A stretch of 64,000 bases of DNA, taken from positions 31,757,105-31,821,104 of the forward strand of contig OX578278.1 of assembly GCA_951217055.1 (NCBI GenBank). Reading direction: 5' to 3'. Below, piece after piece: positions 54,438 to 64,000 of this stretch. The notes beneath the pieces are model-generated. The model did no database searches and was not told the DNA's origin. It saw nothing but the letters and a program-made list of their open reading frames with translations. How positions within the stretch are numbered: the first letter of the stretch is position 1; each line of letters starts with the position of its first letter. The DNA is from Gerris lacustris (lineage: Eukaryota; Arthropoda; Insecta; Hemiptera; Gerridae). The position numbers and the translations under genes were made by a program.

Positions 54438-56042
54438 AAAAATGTAAGTACCGAAGTGGTGCCATCCAATTCTTCCTTGATAAGTTTATTAATTTCTATT
54501 TTTAAGCACCATTGTGCATGCATCTATTTGATATACAATGGAGAGGAGAACAAATTGATAAATAATTTTTCTTTTAAAGTATACTAAATAAATATATTTG
54601 AAACATATTTTTTTTTATTTAAATAAGGTTTTCCTTTATAATATTCTAAGCTTTTTGCAATCTTGGATACAGCGTAAGTTAAAAAAGTTTCTTCTACTGA
54701 AGTTTAGCAATTGTATAGGTTCTGATATTAAACTGTAAAATAATTAATTACGTAATCAAAAACAAAATAATAAAAATAAATATATTGTGTATTTAATTTA
54801 TCTGTGATCAATCTTAAACAATTTGGGATTAGTTTGCTAACTTTGTGTTTTCAAAATAATCCCAAACTACATGTAGTTTGCTTTTTTATCTATAGCATTG
54901 AATGTAAATAATTTTAATTATTGGGGATTTTATGTAATACTAAAATACTTAAGGTAATATCTCTGACTGAAAATTAACACATTATTTGGATTTGATTCGC
55001 AGTAGTTAAACATGTTCATTGACTACTATGTTCAATTTATATGGCTGATTTGTCTGTCCTGTAATTGACATTGTTATTTATCAAGGTGTTCAGAAAAAAC
55101 AAGAATGTGTAATATGTATTTGAGATTAATTTTATTGAAACCCTTGAGACAATTTTTAAGGCAATCTTATATTATTTTCTTCTTTTTTCATAGGGGTGAA
55201 AATTGTTCTCCACTAATGCTCCCTCCCCCATATAATAAGTTAAATAGACAAATTTGGAGAAAATTCTGATGAAGTAGGTGATGCTAATGATTTTTTACCA
55301 ACAAATTCATTGCTTGCAGCAATGTAATTATAATAGCTGTGCATAGTTTGAATTTATGTGTAAATTTTTGTCTTTTGGCAAAAGTATGGCTTCCCCTTGC
55401 AATCATAGAGTAGAAGGGAACTCTGAAGAGAATTGGATGAGCCTTACATGATTGAATATGTTTGTTCTTAATAGTTAAGCTTAAGCCTTTGCTAATCGAA
55501 AATTGTAAATTGCACTTAGGTTGTTAATTATTGATGTATCAAATTTGCTACACATGTTCAACAATTTTGAATTGAAATTATTTTTTACTTTTCCTTATTT
55601 AATTTAATTACTTTTATTTATTTTTTTATTATTTTACTCAAAAAAATAGAACTGCTCTGTGACATTAATGTGTAAAGAACTGAAGAACGTATGTAGAATT
55701 TGAAGCATCTTTGATAAATAGTGGAACCAAAATTTCAAAACCAATATTGGAAATTTTGAAAGTCATTGTTGATCATATTAAGAAAATACATGGCATACAT
55801 GGATCACACAAAGAAATACATACATGGTTAAGTACATGTGTTACTAAAAAAATAACAGACCATAGGTGAAATGAGCAGGTAAAGAAACCTAGGGTCTAAA
55901 CTTCCTCTCCTGTCAAAATGTTGGGTTTAAATAGAAGAGGATAAATTAATGCCAAACAACTTTTAGATGATAGTGTCTTCTTAAAGTAAGATATATGATA
56001 TTAGCATACTATTCATATTGAAATTCGGTTCATTATGTGCAG
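54438..56042. other. end of unc80 intron 12, no element recognised
   Basis: AT-rich, no coding signal and no clear repeat borders. 55960-56042 is the acceptor region of exon 13. Confidence 0.5.
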
Positions 56043-56148
56043 GTATATTGGTGAGACAAGGATGGATTGGGTTGAAATGTCTCCAAATCCTATAATAACT
56101 GTTACGGAACATAGTCCTGCTCCTTCGCCGGACATATCAAGAAGAAAA
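56043..56148 (+). CDS. unc80: unc80 exon 13 (residues 533-568)
   Basis: Acceptor tatgtgcag, donor gtaatt. The split codon gives RYIGETRMDWVEMSPNPIIT followed by VTEHSPAPSPDISRRK. The VTEH-S/T-P-S/A-PSP motif is the one I recall from insect UNC80. Reading in any other phase hits a TGA within 12 bases, which confirms the phase-2 junction with exon 12 across the long intron. Confidence 0.9.
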
Positions 56149-56273
56149 GTAATTAATCATTTTTTTATTCAGGTGGAAATTAAGTTAAGTAACATTAAAA
56201 TTTTACATAGAGGTTTCTTAAATTTAATATTTATTAACTGAAACACATTTATTTCTATTGTTTTATTTTTCAG

Positions 56274-56477
56274 TCTCGAGTAACAGTTGGTTCATCTGGT
56301 AGTCAGCATGAGTCTGTTATTGCTTCTCTAAGAGCAGGAAGACACAGGGGTCGACTCCTCACCAGATCAGTATCTGATAGTAAGATCAACTACTCTTCGG
56401 ATGATAGTCTGGAACTATCTGGATCTGCTCATTATATCACTCCTGAAGGAGACATTGATCTAGTAGTCGTGGCTAAG
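56274..56477 (+). CDS. unc80: unc80 exon 14 (residues 569-636)
   Basis: Acceptor ttatttttcag, donor gtagtc; 204 nt, phase 0 on both sides. Encodes SRVTVGSSGSQHESVIASLR, a basic Ser-rich piece (GRHRGRLLTRSVSD), and IDLVVVAK, which leads into the helical repeat begun by exon 15 (vertebrate LDLSVVLKAVYLVLNHD). Confidence 0.92.
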
Positions 56478-56899
56478 GTAGTCAAATTAATTAAATTGGT
56501 GTAATAAAATGGAACTCTTCAAAAACCGAGATTAGAGAAATTTCTTTGAGTATTCATTTCTTGGTTTAACTTGCAAAAGGCTGATCAAGACTTACTTCTC
56601 AAGTAGCACGACTCTGTCTATAGGATATCCACAGGATATCCACACTTCGTCTTTTGGCACATCCTGTGGATGGTAGAAAGTTTGCCTATTGATACTTACC
56701 ATATGGCAGACTCAATGTCTGCCCTTCTAACATCCAGGGGAGACCCCCATAGCATATCCTAGTAAGGACAGTTTTAGGATTTATTCTGGATGTTAATCCA
56801 GAATATGGATATTCTTTGTAACCAACTGTGATCTTTACGCTGTTACTCCTTAATGTTGATACCTAATTGCATTCTATGATAGATTTACTTCATTCAAGA

Positions 56900-56990
56900 A
56901 AATCAATGTGCTATCTGAAGGCATTGAACCCGGCTACTCCTGGTCAACATACACACTAGCCACTAGATCAGGAGACATTCTGATTGGAAC
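56900..56990 (-). mobile_element. tRNA-derived SINE head in intron 14
   Basis: On the - strand: A-box-like GATCTAGTGGCTAGTG (56955-56970) and B box GGTTCAATGCC (56920-56930), spaced about as in a tRNA. A similar A-box-like string, GGTCTAGTGGTCTATAC, is at about 29090-29110 on the - strand, so the family may be repeated. Confidence 0.5.
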
Positions 56991-57567
56991 TTAAGCAAAA
57001 TGGATGTTTGACCCTCAAACCATAACTTTTTAGTCCTTTTTTTGATTAAATTTGTTACATTTTTTACGTATACGAGTAAGCAAAAATCTTTAGAAAATAT
57101 AACTTTATTTTGAACACAGTCAAATAAATTTCAACTTAAAAGTACATCCAATAACAAAACCATCAATTCTATTTACTTATCTGCAACAATACAAAAACTA
57201 GATACATAGGTATGTTTACAATATGTTAGGGAGATCTTAGATTCATTCAGCAAGCCCAAGAGTAACCTTAACTGGATATCCTATGGATACCCTTGATTGG
57301 ATATCTAAAGGATACTCTTATTGAACCTACTTTTGTAATGTTAACCAATGACTGTCCTTTAATGACCCAATAAGGCATCTAAAATGGGGATTCCATTTAC
57401 CAATGATTAAGGACAGGATAAAAGTTGGACAAAAGGATATTCTAGGAATGTCTTTTGGATCAGTTGTGCTACTTAGGTTTGTCATCTTGAGACATCGCCT
57501 CTATACGCCGTCAAAATTTGTAGTAGTCTCGATCTCGCTAATTAAAATATTCTGTATGATTTTACAG

Positions 57568-57728
57568 GGAATTCAAAGTATAGCCCAACGAGACAACTTG
57601 ACATGCAGTCTACGAGTTTGTGAAGGTATACTTAATATGGTAGAGGTAATATTAGGCATGGGTGTACTTAAACAAGATTATGACAAACATGGTCAAGCTC
57701 AGCCTTCTATCCTCACATCATTAGTAAG
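57568..57728 (+). CDS. unc80: unc80 exon 15 (residues 637-689)
   Basis: Acceptor gattttacag, donor gtaaaa. Encodes GIQSIAQRDNLTCSLRVCEG, then ILNMVEVILGMGVLK and the QPSILTSLVR end. Equivalent to vertebrate ICDVALNIVECLLQLGVV. A helical repeat pair: hydrophobic residues recur every three to four positions. Leaves in phase 2. Confidence 0.95.
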
Positions 57729-57912
57729 GTAAAATTCCCTTGATTCTTGACATAACAGAAATATTGTATTAGTGAGATTTTATTTCTTAATTTGTTCTTT
57801 GAGATCTAACTTCTTAAACTTTTTCTTTCAATGTTCTTTCTTTTTCATTGAATGTTAACATATGCACATTGTTATTTTAGTATTATATTAGTATGTTATT
57901 TTTCTATTTCAG

Positions 57913-58151
57913 AGTTGTGAAGCATCTTGGTTGCCCTCAAGGCTGTGCTGATGCCTATAGAGGCCCTCCAGCTGAATTCCTTCGCTCATTAGCTCAAAGT
58001 CTTCTTTCCAAGATATATCGTTCCAGTCCGAAGAGTTTTGCTAAATATTTTAGAAACTTCATCCAAACTCAATCCATTACAGATATCATGGATTTTTTCC
58101 ATGCTTATGTAGGGTTCTGTGTTGATCCCAGCACTCTACTCTCTCCTCTCA
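57913..58151 (+). CDS. unc80: unc80 exon 16 (residues 690-769)
   Basis: Acceptor tctatttcag, donor gttagt. Begins RVVKHLGCPQGCADAYRGPP (vertebrate IVKSLGCAYGCGEGHRG), then LRSLAQSLLSKIYRSSPKSF and ITDIMDFFHAYVGFCVDPST (vertebrate NNVVDFLHALLGFCMEP). Leaves in phase 1. One of the strongest identifications in the window. The donor gttagt is non-optimal at +3 but is supported by the frame of exon 17. Confidence 0.97.
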
Positions 58152-58753
58152 GTTAGTAAAATTGTATAATTATATGTATTTATAATAGGTATCTCGTCTA
58201 TCAGAATTATCTATGTACAGTAGGACCTCATTATTATCACTTCACTTAAAACACATAGGTAAAAGTTATAATATACAACTATAAGGGTTGCATATTTTTA
58301 TCTGGCTATATTGTAGACACTTACATTTCCATCAGTAGAAATAAGAAATTGGGTTTGTTTGCTTCTTTTTCCAAAGAAATAAGAAGCAAACAAACACAGC
58401 AGAAAATAAATTATTTTTTCAAACCAATGACTGTTAGCAATCAACATGAACCAGACTTCTGGTTCTAAAATTAATCCAGTGTACACATATTTTTCAATTA
58501 AACTTTTGTTTAAGGCTGTCTTTTATTTAAATGATAATAAACAATTTTACAGCTAACTATTGTACTTGCGTGATGTACCCTCTTTTGCATTATTATTTAA
58601 AATAATTATTTGTTATAAACCTGACTTTCATTGAAACAGACAAGAATTAGGCCCCTAGTAGTTGTCCACTATAATGAGGTTCTACTGTATTTAGTTCTCC
58701 GCATTAAAGTACCTTTTCTCTCCTCTACTGTACTTGGTTGCTTATTGTTTCAG

Positions 58754-58959
58754 ATCAGAGACGAGGTTGTAACAAATCACCTGATGCAGGATCACATGGA
58801 GGTGGTGGAGGAGGTAGCGGTGGAGTTGGAACTGGTTTCAACATGATGGGTAGTTCACATGTATCTCCTCTGGAGACTCATATTGTAGCAGCTGTTCTTA
58901 AACCACTTGTATCGAAACTAGTACGCACTAGTAAGGAGCTCAAGCTATCTGAAAATATG
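58754..58959 (+). CDS. unc80: unc80 exon 17 (residues 770-838)
   Basis: Acceptor attgtttcag, donor gtaatc. Contains a glycine run (GGGGGGSGGVGTG) in a flexible loop, then SPLETHIVAAVLKPLVSKLV and RTSKELKLSENM (vertebrate VEGIIVSAMFKSLITRCASTT and ELHSPEN). Glycine-rich loops also occur in this part of vertebrate UNC80. Leaves in phase 0. Confidence 0.94.
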
Positions 58960-59359
58960 GTAATCTTATTCTTTTTTTCTTTCTCCTTTGAACAATTTAG
59001 TCAAAATACCAAGTTGTATATTTAAGTTGAACAACCTAGATGAATAACTTGATAATAAATATTCAGAAAGGCTATTATACTTCTACCTTTACAATTAACT
59101 AAAACAAGTTTGACAAACATTAGTTTCAAACTTGGAAATACTTTGATCACAAAGGACAGTATTGCCCAACAAAAAAATATATAAATATAGATATACAAAT
59201 TTTAGGACTGATAAGGGCCCAATATCTTCAACAAGGTTGTTCAACTTGTGATTCACTCTCTCAACCTGCCCGTACACTGTCCAACTTCAGGAAAAATATT
59301 AAGTAAATGCTCAAAATAAATTATTGTAAGAAATAATTGTATATATATTCTGTTTGTAG

Positions 59360-59508
59360 ACGGTATATGGAGATGTGAGACAACTAATGAACTACATCAA
59401 GGAAGTTCATGGTAACTCTCTGAGAAGAGTTGCTATGAGTGGTCTTATTGATACAGCAGTTCGACCTCATCGTAAACCATCTGATTTACAAACTACACGA
59501 GTTATCAG
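59360..59508 (+). CDS. unc80: unc80 exon 18 (residues 839-887)
   Basis: Acceptor tgtttgtag, donor gtagtc. Encodes TVYGDVRQLMNYIKEVHGNS then LRRVAMSGLIDTAVRPHRKP, the counterpart of vertebrate LYCDIRQLVQFIKEAHGNVF and RRVALSALLDSAEKLAPGKK. Leaves in phase 2. Confidence 0.96.
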
Positions 59509-59631
59509 GTAGTCAAACTCAACATTAAAAAACAATTCTATTTTCAGTTTAATGTGGAAATAATTTCTCTTTTAAAAACAGTAGTATTTAAAAATAATCT
59601 AAATACTTCTTACTTTCGTTGTTTGTTCTAG

Positions 59632-59749
59632 GCATATACCACAGTCAGATCAGGATGATAATTTTGAGCACGGTACGTGCTACGTTGTGGAGGAGAAGGA
59701 TTCCAGGAAATTACTTTTTAAAAAAAGAAGTACATCCTCAACTTGTGCT
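59632..59749 (+). CDS. unc80: unc80 exon 19 (residues 888-927)
   Basis: Acceptor gtttgttctag, donor gtaagt. The split codon gives RHIPQSDQDDNFEHGTCYVV, then EEKDSRKLLFKKRSTSSTCA. The FKKRSTSSTC end resembles the vertebrate FRKMFKSQSAASDTS phosphorylatable segment. Leaves in phase 0. Confidence 0.9.
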
Positions 59750-60787
59750 GTAAGTATTTATTGAGGTAACCTTCTTGGTATTAACACTATTATGAAAATG
59801 CTGAATGTTATAACTCTGCTCTTTAATATTTTTTTATAAAATACTCAAAAATATTCTTCAGTAATATCTCAATAATAGATTAGAATGAGAAGTATCAAAT
59901 TAAGATGAACTAATGTGACAGAAGGAAGGTAATTTGTACATATGACTTTTCACTTAATACTTCTGTATAACATTCTAGTGCAATAGTAAAGTGATATGTT
60001 TTGACTAGACCACAAATTTAATAATAATTATGATTTGAAGAGATACTTACTGTCAATACTTGCTTGATCTGAGGATCACTATACCGGCTAGACAGCTCAG
60101 CAGAAGAATATAGAACTCTGATAGTATTGAGTCTATATGAAAGAGTAAAGTTTAGGAGGAAGAGGTAGAAGAATATGTAGACAATAACAGTGTGACATGG
60201 GAAAAAAACCCTTAAGACAGCGTGTGTCAGGTGAGGTGATGTAATGAAGGGACGAGTTTGCAAAGAGAAAAAGGTGATGTAATGAAGGAAAGAGTGTTTA
60301 AAAGGGAAGGATTAAGAGGTGGATAATAAAAGGATTTGTAGAAAAAGTTTTAGTCTAATGGTCATGGTCTTTCTTTTTCTATGTGTGTCTGTTAAAATAT
60401 TTTCATCTCGATTGTGTTTTTTTGTTATTGGTTTAATTACTAAAAAAATCATGTAAAATGTTCATAGTTAAAGTCTTGTTGGTTGTTCTATTATTGTAAA
60501 TTTATAGTTTTTTAAATATGTCGAGTCTTAGTCCTATCTTTTCTTTGTGCAATAATGTAATTGATTTGTCAATTGTGGTTGGTCTGTGTGTATGTAAGTG
60601 GTTGGCGTCGTTAGAGTCTGTTCTGTTGTATATGAAAGATCGTGCTAGTTATTTGTATCTAATTGTTTGCAGTCATTGCAGGTCAGTTTGTAAATTACAC
60701 TGTTATCATATATGTGGCTTTTAGTTTATTGTTGGGTTAGTCTGTTACCTTTATTGTTTCTTATGGATGGTAAGTATCTATTTTATC
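59750..60787. other. unc80 intron 19, first part
   Basis: No gene recognised. 60200-60310 has a purine-rich direct repeat (GGTGATGTAATGAAGG at about 60234 and again at 60273). Confidence 0.4.
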
Positions 60788-60791
60788 TTAA

Positions 60792-60855
60792 CCCATTGAA
60801 TGCGTAATCTAATTCATGAACCTACCTTAGTGACTGAATAGAAACTTTAACAGTT

Positions 60856-60887
<32 letters not shown>

Positions 60888-61072
60888 TGTTTGATCTCCT
60901 GTGGATACAAACATGAGCGGGCCTGACGGAGCCTTGCAAGATGGTTCTACTCGAGGCACGGAGAATAGAGCTACAGAGGGCTGAAAGGGAGGGCTTGGAT
61001 CCACTGTGGATCCACCCGCCAGGCACGTTAGCACGGCATGGATCCACAGTGGATCCACCCGCATTGAATGGG
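60792..61072. mobile_element. piggyBac-type MITE (281 bp)
   Basis: Inverted ends CCCATTGAATGCG (60792) and CGCATTGAATGGG (to 61072), perfect over 13 bp and directly flanked by TTAA on both sides (60788-60791, 61073-61076). TTAA plus CCC-ends is the piggyBac signature. Inside are an A-run (60860-60887) and two copies of a GTGGATCCACCCG unit (about 61007, 61049), each near an inverted GGATCCAC, giving strong local hairpins. No transposase. Confidence 0.88.
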
Positions 61073-61148
61073 TTAACTTACGGTAATAATCCTCAATTTG
61101 ACTCTAATAATAATTGCTCATTAATAGGTGATTGTTATTTCTTTTTAG

Positions 61149-61308
61149 AGTATAGTGGAAGGTGAAGTAAGTGAAGATATTCAAAGTCCTATGAGTAATG
61201 TTAGGAAGAAGCAGCATGTACTCACTCCAAGACATAGTCAACGTACTCTAATAGCTCATCCACATGAACTTCACAAGCAACCCTCCAGGTTCCACATCGG
61301 TGGCCTAG
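61149..61308 (+). CDS. unc80: unc80 exon 20 (residues 928-980)
   Basis: Acceptor ttctttttag, donor gtagta. Encodes SIVEGEVSEDIQSPMSNVRK, a basic QHVLTPRHSQRTLIAHPHEL piece, and FHIGGL. Joined to exon 21 it reads FHIGGLVNWLRKEY, matching vertebrate KLPIGNWLKRSS. Leaves in phase 1. The intron before it holds a piggyBac-type MITE (60792-61072). Confidence 0.91.
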
Positions 61309-61670
61309 GTAGTAGAACCCTTTCCATCATATACACATATGCAATTTTTATTAATGTTATATATATTGTACCCTTCTGAAATTTCTCTTTTTTAGAGGTG
61401 TAAACCCTGATAATTGGGTCTGATAAAGTGCTGATAGACAAACATTCAGTGAAACGCTACATGTATGTTACTATGAGAATACATTGAGATGCAAGCTTGA
61501 AAATATTCAAATCTTATTCAGGAATATGTAATGTGTAAATTCATTGAAATTATGTTTATGGATTTTCCTTTTTAATGAATCGTTTTGCCTATGGACCTAT
61601 GGGAAAAGTAATATTATTTGTTAAGCGGACATTAGGTGAAGGTTTGATCGAGTTATATGTTTTGTTTTAG

Positions 61671-61815
61671 TCAATTGGCTAAGGAAAGAGTATAAGAGAG
61701 GAGAAAGTTTGGATAGCCAGGGTAGTGCTGAATCTCCTGGTGATGCACCCTATCCTACCCATCCCTATGCCTTGCATCACTCTTACAGCAAAGGCTCTCA
61801 GAAGAGCACCACCAG
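61671..61815 (+). CDS. unc80: unc80 exon 21 (residues 981-1028)
   Basis: Acceptor gttttgttttag, donor gtatgt. Encodes NWLRKEYKRGESLDSQGSAE, then a Pro/His/Tyr-rich linker (YPTHPYALHHSYS) and GSQKSTT. Leaves in phase 2. The NWL motif is the conserved part; the rest is probably disordered. Confidence 0.9.
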
Positions 61816-62332
61816 GTATGTCTCTTTAGTTTCACTTACTTATTAAAAAAATTATGTTACCAAAAAATATTAATAGAAAATGTAATAAGAAATGTTGATT
61901 AATTCAAGAATGTTTGATAAGCTAATTAAACTTAATATGATAATTTTATTGTTATGAATTGTACTGGATTATAATAATGATAAATACAGTTGTCCTCCAT
62001 ACAATGAAATCAATGGTTCCTGAAACTCCTAAAAATGGTTCTAAGAAAATATTTCACAAAAACTTTTTCAGTTGGATCTCTATCCTTATTTTTATGAATT
62101 TTGTTCATTGTAGTGAAATTATATTCCATTATATAGAGATTTTTGCTGTGCAGAAGTTCGTTATAAGAAGGTCCGACTGTATTTACCTCTCTGTATATTG
62201 CTCTTTGAAAGTCTGATTTCATAGTTTTGAAAATGTAAAAATATTGTATATTTGATGTCCTGTATTTTTATTTCTTAGTTTTAGCGGGAAAAACTTTATT
62301 GTGTAATAAATAAATAGTGTACTTATTTACAG

Positions 62333-62445
62333 CGTAACTCTGACTCTGCAGAGAGCTAGAAGAAGGATGGAAGATCAGTTTACTAAGTTTGGTTTTGGAA
62401 GAGGAAAGAAAAAAGACGGGAGTTTAGAAGAAACTCAGGGTAGCT
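62333..62445 (+). CDS. unc80: unc80 exon 22 (residues 1029-1066)
   Basis: Acceptor cttatttacag, donor gtaagt. Encodes SVTLTLQRARRRMEDQFTKF and a GFGRGKKKDG basic tail, ending LEETQGS. Leaves in phase 1. The arginine-rich helix is probably a conserved contact surface; its function is not established from sequence. Confidence 0.9.
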
Positions 62446-63223
62446 GTAAGTATTGCAGTTTTTGTTTTACATGTTCTATGTTAAAAATTATTATAAAAGA
62501 AAAAAAATCCTGTTTAGTGTTAAAAAACAAACTCTTAATTATGTAGAAGTCCAGCTTTTATTTATCTGTCATTGTCAAGTAGTTACTATAATTTTTATTA
62601 AAGTATCAATAAGATGAAGAAATTCTAAGTGTTTCCAATATTCACAAATTATACAATCATCAAATACATTTCTTTTTATATTATTAAAAAAGTTTTTCTT
62701 TTGAGAAAGATATCCCGAGAAAGAGGATGGAGTGCTATAGCTTTGTGAGTTTAGATAAAGAAAGGAGACCTACTCTTAGGGCTGCTCTGTGGCAAGGGTG
62801 GGGAAAGGTGCATAGACCCCCTAACTTAGAATAAGCTCAGTAGAGGCTGCTGATTTATGATTAGTAGCCAGCCAGGTGTGTTTCCATGACACCCACAAAG
62901 TTCACACCTAGCACCTCTATGTACCGACAGATGATATTATAACAAATTGCCTAGGTTGCACTTCTCTGTAGGTTGCCCGTGTTGCTCGTTCAATGTAATA
63001 AGAAATGCTCTATGCTCAATCTATCAGCGGACATGTGCTTCTCACCTCGTTGCTAGGTCCCCACTTCTTTACCTAGGAAGTGATCAAAACTTAAAGAATT
63101 AAAATATTAGCAATAATGGTTTGACAATAACCTGATCAGTTTAACTCTTTGAGTTATTAAGTGGAAATACATTTTAGGATAGCTTTAGTTAAGAAATTTA
63201 ATTGATGCTATTTATTGTTTTAG
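62446..63223. other. unc80 intron 22, repeat-like GC-richer patch
   Basis: 62760-63080 is richer in G+C than the flanks (GGGCTGCTCTGTGGCAAGGG, TAGTAGCCAGCCAGGTGTG) and looks like an unclassified repeat. No borders or coding frame recognised. Confidence 0.35.
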
Positions 63224-63417
63224 TGATGTCTCGGAGGAATTCTTTGGAAGTTGCCGAGGGGAAAGGTAGAGACTGTGAGGTTGTTGTTCTTAAAGCAAGA
63301 AGACTTGTAAAAAAAGATGCTTTGTACCAGGGTATGAGCAGACTGGCACTGCTTCTTGACACGTGTCATCCTGCTACGCTTCCACATCCTCATCTCCTTG
63401 CTGCTTCTCTTGACTTG
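63224..63417 (+). CDS. unc80: unc80 exon 23 (residues 1067-1131), last in window
   Basis: Acceptor ttattgttttag, donor gtaaca. Encodes MSRRNSLEVAEGKGRDCEVV, then ALYQGMSRLALLLDTCHPAT and PHPHLLAASLDL, equivalent to vertebrate IRQGMKRFQFLLNCCEPGTI and ILAAALDLEAPVVARAALF. Leaves in phase 0. No further exon was recognised between 63418 and 64000, so the gene continues past the edge. Confidence 0.95.
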
Positions 63418-64000
63418 GTAACATCACAATACTAAATGAAAATCCCATTATGTTAGTTGGTACAATAACATAATTTTAAATTAAATAAACATGTAAATAA
63501 TAGTAAATGCCAAGCTCAAAATTACTGTGAATCAGACAGCATCAAACTTATACAGTTTTAAGGGTTAGTAAGATAAACCAAGGACTCTTATAATTTCCTG
63601 CAATTGTCTTTCTGTTTACGCACAATTCTAAACTTTGCAGTTATTTTATGTGTAATAATCCAAAAAATATTATATTTTTTGTAAAAAAAAAGTTGAGTGG
63701 GGTTTTAAATGAAAGCTAAAAAAATTTTTCCATTTTCCAGAGTTTTAAATTTCCCATTCTTTATTGGTTTAATGAGGTGAAATATTTCCAAAAAATCCCC
63801 CCCTCCTACCCCCCTACAGCTGCTAGTCCTAAAATTTTGAAATAATTAAAGGCGATGAAAATTTCAATTAAAAAAGTGACATTTTTTATAAATGGCAAAT
63901 TTTGTGGGTGCTCATGTGCATTGCGCCCAATTTTTTATTTTTTAAAAAAAATGTTTTGGGTATTTAATGAAAGCTCCTGAAGAGTAGGTTACAAATATAT
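63418..64000. other. beginning of unc80 intron 23
   Basis: No exon or element recognised up to the window edge. 63795-63825 is C-rich (CCCCCCCTCCTACCCCCC). Confidence 0.5.

Larger units (their letters stand above)
7218..63417 (+). other. unc80: unc80 gene, coding span in this window (5' part, 23 exons)
   Basis: UNC80 is a very large alpha-solenoid-type cytoplasmic scaffold that, with UNC79, holds and stabilises the NALCN (fly narrow abdomen, worm NCA) sodium-leak channel in neurons; it affects resting excitability and locomotor rhythm (family knowledge). Seen here: 23 exons with GT donors and AG acceptors whose phases join into 1131 uninterrupted codons. Recognisable UNC80 blocks, in order: PIPIQIFFWQQT (about 18-28), PKLGKLHEASCM (34-45), SFEKVLVQN (46-54), RWRLVQAAFPHVLHC, LFVYLLAPLCHQVKESDL (150-167), TVLDVSVLRCLFIPQWPEEG (about 345-364), KSMPSLR, VVKHLGCPQGCADAYRG, DFFHAYVGFCVDP, VRQLMNYIKEVHG, and CHPATLPHPHLLAASLDL at the end. 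Vertebrate UNC80 is about 3,250 residues, so about two thirds of the gene lies beyond the right edge. Upstream non-coding exons and the promoter were not identified. Family identification is very secure; individual splice sites are inferred from sequence. Confidence 0.95.

Noticed and set aside
61155..61379. Reading exon 20 onward without splicing
   Set aside because: After GGL the translation becomes intron-like; the gtagta donor and exon 21 restore the conserved NWL motif.

Overview
The window is nuclear DNA from an animal, very probably an insect or another arthropod. It is AT-rich, gene-poor and full of short transposons, and it is dominated by one long, multi-intron gene on the + strand. 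Introns have GT..AG borders, there is no operon-like packing, and no prokaryotic gene is visible. The gene is recognised from its protein as unc80 (UNC80), the large scaffold subunit of the NALCN/narrow-abdomen sodium-leak channel complex.

Layout. Positions 1-7200 are intergenic and repeat-filled: a decayed LINE reverse transcriptase, several short inverted-repeat elements and an 0.8-kb palindrome. The first coding exon lies at 7218-7303 and the last one inside the window at 63224-63417. I placed 23 coding exons whose reading phases join without a break: 3393 nt, 1131 codons, roughly the N-terminal third of an UNC80 of usual size. The gene runs off the right edge. Three introns are very long (about 8.4, 13.6 and 15.0 kb) and hold most of the mobile DNA; exons 5-11 and 13-23 are comparatively clustered. 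A 21-nt in-frame microexon candidate lies in intron 2.

Mobile DNA. Elements with readable ends include three hAT-type elements (two with clear 8-bp target duplications and one with a degraded duplication), a piggyBac-type MITE flanked by TTAA, a second TTAA-flanked MITE, a PIF/Harbinger element (TAA duplication) nested in a mariner/Tc1-like element, a second mariner transposase remnant, a Penelope-like element with a degenerate GIY-YIG domain followed by a hammerhead-ribozyme-like motif, other Penelope-like termini, three copies of a 5S-rRNA-derived SINE, several tRNA-derived SINE heads, and three dispersed families called A, B and C here.

Most unusual signals: three stem-loop units in intron 3 whose helices keep pairing while their sequence changes; a fold-back transposon packed with AGGTCA nuclear-receptor half-sites; the 5S-derived SINE family; and the unc80 microexon candidate. 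No CRISPR array, complete tRNA gene or second confident protein gene was found. All homology calls are from recognition by eye, not from a database search.
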